From positions 23,648,290-23,712,289 of the forward strand of contig OZ020489.1 of the NCBI GenBank assembly GCA_963971405.1: a DNA stretch of 64,000 bases, in the 5' to 3' direction. Below the pieces are notes generated by a model. That model was not told where the DNA came from. It searched no databases and saw only the letters and a program-made list of their open reading frames with translations. This stretch comes from Psococerastis gibbosa (Eukaryota; Arthropoda; Insecta; Psocodea; Psocidae). Shown piece by piece: positions 59,540-64,000 of this stretch (position 1 is its first letter; every line of letters begins with the position of its first letter). Both the position numbers and the translations under genes were made by a program.

Positions 59540-60389
59540 AAGAACCGGTCCGAGTTTACTCGAACATGCTTTCCAATTTATCGATTAGTAAAGAGAGAAA
59601 ATGATTAATTTCATGGTAAATAATTTTCCTATGCTTAAATTTCGGATATCACGGGGGGGGGGGGGGGGGGGGGTCGTCCACCTGACGTCACTGGAGGTGA
59701 TTTTAATTCTAGATAGGTCAGACCTACACATTACCACAACACAGCAATAATGCCAAGGCACGCAATGCATTTGAGCGTAAATTTGCTTTCATTTTTTCAA
59801 AAAAAAATTTTTTTGCACAAAATCCAATAGTTTTTTGGAAAACCAAACTATCGGGTTTCATTACTCAATTGAACATCTAAAACATGCTTGAAGTTAGAAG
59901 TCATCGATAGAAAGATTTCGCAGAAAAATTATTTTTTAGTCATTTTTAATTAAAATTTAGTTATTTTTATTTTTTTACCCCTAGAAGCAAACTATAAAGG
60001 GGCAAGCTACCCCCACGCATTTTATTAACATTAATAACGACTACAATATAGGCCTATGTGAATTTAAAAGAAATCGTTGGAGCCGTTTTTGAGAAATAAT
60101 TTTTTTAGACGTTTTTTGGAGTTTTTTGAGAATAAAACCCCCCCAAATTGAGTTAGTCCAAAATAAAAAAAATGGTCTGGAGGTATGATTTTTATTAACC
60201 TACATGCCAAATTTCATTTAAATCGACCGAGTAGTTTGCCCGGAAATCGATGAACAGACAGACAGACATTTCGTAAAAACCACTTTTTTTGGTTCCTGGG
60301 ACGTGTAAATCCATTGAAATCTCGGAATCGAAAATTTCGACCGTCACAAAGCTTTCCTTATACTACGTATAAATTGGAAAGCAAAAATT
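59540..60389 (+). repeat. CAGA repeat element, copy 3
   Basis: Same order as copy 1 but with a single internal block. G run of about 18 at 59654-59672. Ends tataaattggaaagc at 60382, directly followed by a LINE fragment. Confidence 0.86.
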
Positions 60390-60674
60390 GCGCCCGGAGC
60401 CCAACTGTCGTACCCTACATGGCGGAGCCTGAATAGACTAAGAGTGGGGGTCACAAGATGTCGTGCGAACTTGTGTAGGTGGGGACTGACGGAGGTCTCA
60501 ACTTGCGAATGCGGGCAAGTGCAGGACGACGGACACCTTCTGGTCTGCCCGAGGCTGAGAGAAGCCGTGTCCCAGAGGGATCTCTTGGACGCCAATGACA
60601 AGGCCATCCAGGCCGCAACGTTTTGGATCAACGTGTCTTAGGCCCGGACACGTTAAGTAAGTAAGTATGTTTAA
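60390..60674 (+). mobile_element. 5'-truncated LINE with CxCG knuckle and GTAA tail
   Basis: Frame to the stop at 60641 reads WRSLNRLRVGVTRCRAN, then a knuckle CECGQVQDDGHLLVCPRL (CxCG...HLLxCP), and ends WINVS. After about 15 bases comes a short (GTAA)n tail at 60656-60670. The 5' truncation point coincides with the end of the CAGA repeat element at about 60389. Similar GTAA runs at 16948 and 52874 may mark other ends of this LINE. Confidence 0.75.
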
Positions 60675-60679
60675 TTTGC

Positions 60680-62400
60680 CTGCCCACCTGGGGAATTGAA
60701 AACCAGCATTACCTTGGAATTAAGTTATGTATCAATATTCATTTTAGGGAGATTCATCTACCTATTGAGATGGCGACCAATGTTCGTCTTTCGGAAAATT
60801 TCTTCACAACTTTTCATTTCATGACCCCCTGAGCCTGAAACCACCCTCCGTTCAAAATGTTATATATATAGATTTTAGGAAACACTCTAACTTCCGTAAA
60901 TATTATCCGATTTGGATGAAGCTTGGCACAAAAATTGATCACACAAATGCCTTGATCGAGTTCGTTAACCAGCTAGATCCGCTATTTAGTTATAAGATGG
61001 CGGCCGATTGAAAACTTATATAATTCATATCTCAGTCAATATTGGTCGCAGAGGAATGAATTAAAATCTGACTGAAAGATCGTATTATTATCTACGATAA
61101 TGGTAATCTACACTTTTTACGACAAATTAACGATTTCAAGATGACGTCCAGTCAAAGTAAAAGTTCATAGTCGTCATAGTTTGGAACACAAGAGTGTTTT
61201 GTGTGTTGATGTTGTGATCGGGAAAACAACGAAGTTTTTTTTATTTTCTATTACACATAGCGTCAGAGGCGTAAAGTTGGGCGGGGGGGGGGGGGGGGCA
61301 CGGTCCAACTTGCCCCCCTGCTCCTTTTGGCTTTACCCCCCCCCCCCCCCCCGCCCCAGCTTCGAGCATTGTAAGACGTGGTTCTTACTTCATAGTCCCG
61401 TTTGCAGCAATATGAATATAAGCATTCTTTTTTTAGCTTTGTAAAATCTACAGCTATACTTTACAACTATTAAAAAATACGTAAAACTCTACAATTTTTC
61501 TATTATATTATCAATTTTTTCTTCAATCCTGCCTGATGACGTCATAAGGTCTACTTAGTTTTGCTCCCGCCATCATTCTAAAACTTTACGCCTCCGGGTA
61601 GCGTAGAGGAAAAGCAGGGTCTGCGGAATCTCCTACACCTGATCGGCCATAGCCGAAACGGATTTTTTTATTTATATTTTACCTATATTTTTTTAAATAA
61701 ATAAGTTTTCAATATACATTTTAAATTTTAATATTCGACTATAAATCATCCATAAAGATAAGATGTAGGTTAGAGGCAGTTAGTGCATACGTTCAGTTAG
61801 ATAAATCGGACATCAACTATAGGTGTCCATCGTAGGCTACTTATCTTCCTGCCATGAGAATAATTTTGTGTATATGTGAGGAAAGGAGGGGGGGGGGGGG
61901 TATGCGATAGGTCTTCATAAATTCACTAATCTTAAATAACATAAATAATTGGATTACTCGTGACTTCGTGGTATTTCATTTTAATAAACAAAAAATAACA
62001 AAAACTTAGAGTTTTAGAAAAACTTGTTATAACAACCCGAATTAGTAAAACCCAAATAATCGTTAAGAAATTAACTTTGTCTAAGAAACCCACTTGTGTT
62101 AGTATAAAACCCTGAGCGCTTTCGGCAAGAACTGCCATCTACTGAGGGAAACCCACTAGCACAGTTACACCTTATCTGCTATTTGAGACTTGCTCAACTC
62201 GAGGAGAAGATGCAAATGTGACTAGGGAGAGGAAACCTTGGTTTATATAGGAATGGGAGCGGGGGGAGGAGGGAGTGGGAGGGGGCGTGGCTGGTTACCT
62301 ATTCCTAACCTACTAGCTAGATCTATTAGAGGGGATGATTGTGTGAATGTTATGTCGTTTGGTAATTTTTCCCTATTGTGTAAAGCTCTTTTGATTTCAA
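60680..62400. other. No gene recognised outside the hAT MITE
   Basis: Holds the MITE 61264-61596, a ribozyme-like motif at 61636-61662, a G run at 61890 and, at 62230-62290, a G-rich stretch that reads C-rich downstream of the Penelope-like frame. Confidence 0.45.
61264..61596. mobile_element. 333-bp hAT-type MITE with G16 and C15 runs
   Basis: Inverted ends CAGAGGCGTAAAGT / ACTTTACGCCTCCG. Flanks CATAGCGT and GGTAGCGT match at 6 of 8. G run at 61284-61298 and C run at 61337-61351. Confidence 0.78.
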
Positions 62401-62404
62401 CATT

Positions 62405-63775
62405 TTAAAAAAAATTTAAAGTGTAACTTTTCTTTATTTTGTGTAGGGCTGTCCAATGGTGAGGATCGAATGTGTGATTTTCCGAGTTAAGGTGTTTCGC
62501 GAAGGTGCTGTTGGTGTTGGTGTCTCCTATACCTGTTATATGTTCTCGGACCCTAGTTTTAAGGCTTCTGCCTGTTTGGCCTATGTAAATTGCGTTACAA
62601 TCGTTACAATTTAGACGATAAACTCCATTGCCTTTTACCTTTTCTGGTTTGGTTTTGCAGTTCATGAGTTTATTGGCCAAATTGTTGCGGTTGTACGGGG
62701 CTGGTGTTTTGTCTGTTGTAGTAGAAATGAGGTTACAAATTTTTTCTGTAATTTTTTCTATGTATTGTATCCTGAAATATGATTTATTGGTTTCCGGGTT
62801 TAAGCTCTCTGGGGGGTAAATTAGTTTGAGGTTATGTTTGATTTTGTGATGTCGTAAGATTCTGTCTATTAGATTGAGATTGAAATTGTTATTTTGGCCA
62901 ATTTGTTTTATTGTATTTAATTCATTATTATAGTTGGTTTCATTCATAGGGATGTTAAGGAGTCGAAAAATCATACTATGGAATGCTGCGTGTTTGTGCT
63001 GGAATGGGTGAGAAGAATCAACAGGGATTATATTATCGCTATGGGTTTCTTTACGAAATATCTTGAAGTCTAGGGTACTATTATTTTTGGTGATGGTGAG
63101 GTCTAAGAAGTTCAGGGAGTTGTTTTCTTCTACTTCCATGGTAAATTGGATTTTTGGGTGAATTGTGTTGATAAAACTTAAGAAAGTGTCTAGTTGTCTG
63201 TTACTTCCTGTCCAAATGCAGAAGATATCATCCACACACCTTGTCCAGAAAGATATACATTTAACTAGGGGATTTTTATTGAGTAGAAGTTTGTGTTCGA
63301 AGTTATTCATAAAAATTTCAGCAAGAAGGGGAGAAAGGGAAGAACCCATAGGTAGGCCTATTTTTTGTTGGTAGTAGTCAGATTCGAAACGGAAATAGTT
63401 TTGATGAGTGCATGTGTCTAACAGAAGGAGGGTCTCAGAAATAAGGCTGTTCGAGGTATTATTATTGTGATAGAGTGACTGGGCAACTAATTTACGTACT
63501 TCGGGTACGGGAATATTAGTAAACAGATTTTTGACATCGAAAGAGACGAGTTTGGCATTGCTGGATAAGGAAAGGTGCTTAAGGCGGGAAACCAACTCGA
63601 ATGAGTTTTTGACGCTGTGGCGGGGTATGAAGTTTGATAGCTCGCGAATGTGTTTGTTGAGAAAACTAGCTACTTTGCTGGCTGGGGCACTGTTATACGA
63701 AACTACTGGGCGGATAGGTTGATTGGGATTATGAAGTTTAACCAGACCAAAAAATGAAGGAGCTACGGGGTTCAT
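62405..63775 (-). CDS. PLE reverse transcriptase with C-terminal GIY-YIG endonuclease
   Basis: A 456-codon intact frame, part of a longer polyprotein. The reverse transcriptase copies element RNA at a nick and the GIY-YIG domain makes that nick. Visible motifs: FFGLVKLH with RPVVS (residues 8-26); palm motif A FDVKNLFTNIP (79-89); motif B GLPMGSSLSP (140-149); motif C RCVDD (179-183) with both catalytic aspartates but Cys in place of the usual Tyr; a thumb region to about 370; then the GIY-YIG domain, GVYRLNC (384-390) and IYIGQTGRSLKTRVREH (396-412), with the catalytic tyrosine and arginines and the CxxC before it. The domain order matches the Penelope group. The annotated Met is only the first Met after the frameshift; the real frame is open upstream. 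Confidence 0.92.
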   Translation of the reverse strand: MNPVAPSFFGLVKLHNPNQPIRPVVSYNSAPASKVASFLNKHIRELSNFIPRHSVKNSFELVSRLKHLSLSSNAKLVSFDVKNLFTNIPVPEVRKLVAQSLYHNNNTSNSLISETLLLLDTCTHQNYFRFESDYYQQKIGLPMGSSLSPLLAEIFMNNFEHKLLLNKNPLVKCISFWTRCVDDIFCIWTGSNRQLDTFLSFINTIHPKIQFTMEVEENNSLNFLDLTITKNNSTLDFKIFRKETHSDNIIPVDSSHPFQHKHAAFHSMIFRLLNIPMNETNYNNELNTIKQIGQNNNFNLNLIDRILRHHKIKHNLKLIYPPESLNPETNKSYFRIQYIEKITEKICNLISTTTDKTPAPYNRNNLANKLMNCKTKPEKVKGNGVYRLNCNDCNAIYIGQTGRSLKTRVREHITGIGDTNTNSTFAKHLNSENHTFDPHHWTALHKIKKSYTLNFF

Positions 63776-63792
63776 GTTGGTAAATTTATAGG

Positions 63793-63999
63793 CTATATCT
63801 TGAGGTATCGTATTAGAGCTTTGTTTAATGGCTTTTTGGTTGCTTTTTGGAATTTGTTTGTGGGGTCATCTTTATGTTTTACGAATGTGGATTCATCAGA
63901 AATGAGGTCTAAGACTTTAGAAACATAATCATGGGTAGGTAAAATGACAATAGAATTTCCTTTATCCGCCTTGGTGACTGTAAGGTTATCTTGGGAGTT
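63793..63999 (-). pseudogene. PLE reverse transcriptase N-terminal segment, out of frame
   Basis: 69 codons ending in TAG, carrying NLTVTKADKGNSIVILPTHD, the conserved PLE segment just before the polymerase fingers. It continues directly into the 456-aa frame once a single-base shift near 63844-63848 is allowed for. It is open at the window edge. Confidence 0.8.
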
Positions 64000-64000
64000 C

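Larger units (their letters stand above)
62405..64000 (-). mobile_element. Penelope-like retroelement, 5' part cut by the window edge
   Basis: Minus-strand coding sequence of a Penelope-like element (PLE). Upstream of the intact frame, 63793-63999 carries the family motif TKADKGNSIVI in a second frame that ends at a TAG (63793-63795). The two frames fit if one base is missing in the A run at 63844-63848, so the copy is either frameshifted or contains a sequence error. The 5' end lies beyond base 64000. Downstream (62100-62400) is a C-rich stretch on the minus strand that could be its 3' untranslated part. I did not find its terminal repeats. Confidence 0.88.

Overview
The window is AT-rich eukaryotic DNA that is mostly transposon debris. 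It resembles an arthropod genome, and a hemipteran-like insect is my guess, but no feature here fixes the species. There are no bacterial-style operons, no CRISPR array and no rRNA. Almost every long reading frame is a chance frame or lies inside a repeat.

One host gene is clearly visible once splice sites are read by eye. Four coding exons on the minus strand (52036-52279, 51196-51279, 47872-48002, 45492-45710) join in phase into a 225-residue secreted, probably GPI-anchored Ly6/three-finger protein. Its twelve-cysteine pattern and the residues after the last cysteine match the vertebrate LYPD6/LYPD6B branch. Its introns carry an old LINE fragment, a nested MITE, a tRNA-type SINE and two fold-back MITEs. 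One MITE ends about 40 bases from a splice acceptor.

One substantial transposon gene is present, a Penelope-like element at the right edge (62405-64000, minus) with reverse transcriptase and GIY-YIG nuclease domains. Degraded coding remains include a hAT/ZMYM-type transposase relative at 29340-30057 and about seven C-terminal LINE fragments.

The rest is a dense collection of non-autonomous elements. (1) hAT-type MITEs carry long G or C homopolymers just inside their ends; six have perfect 8-bp target duplications. (2) Three short palindromic families share one terminal motif (GGCGG-N-TATTCCAC or GGCGGGGTTTCCAC) and insert at TTA. (3) Longer fold-back elements with GAGTGTACAGCCCG ends are flanked by TTAA. 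(4) A 1.46-kb inverted repeat at 11106-12563 is built from tandem units. (5) There are tRNA-derived SINEs, a 244-bp SINE with clean target duplications, and several copies of a 0.85-1.2-kb repeat carrying a CAGA microsatellite. Several elements are nested, which gives a relative insertion history (best seen at 33835-34741).

Roughly by region: 1-5100 repeats and SINEs; 5600-9000 hAT MITEs and a fold-back MITE; 10600-16450 LINE ends, the long inverted repeat and hAT MITEs; 17300-24200 SINEs and palindromic MITEs; 26400-30060 hAT MITE, CAGA repeat and transposase pseudogene; 33800-36000 nested MITE cluster; 39300-42700 SINEs and nested MITEs; 44000-44600 a 509-bp terminal-inverted-repeat element; 45490-52450 the Ly6 gene; 53900-61600 repeats; 61600-64000 Penelope-like element.
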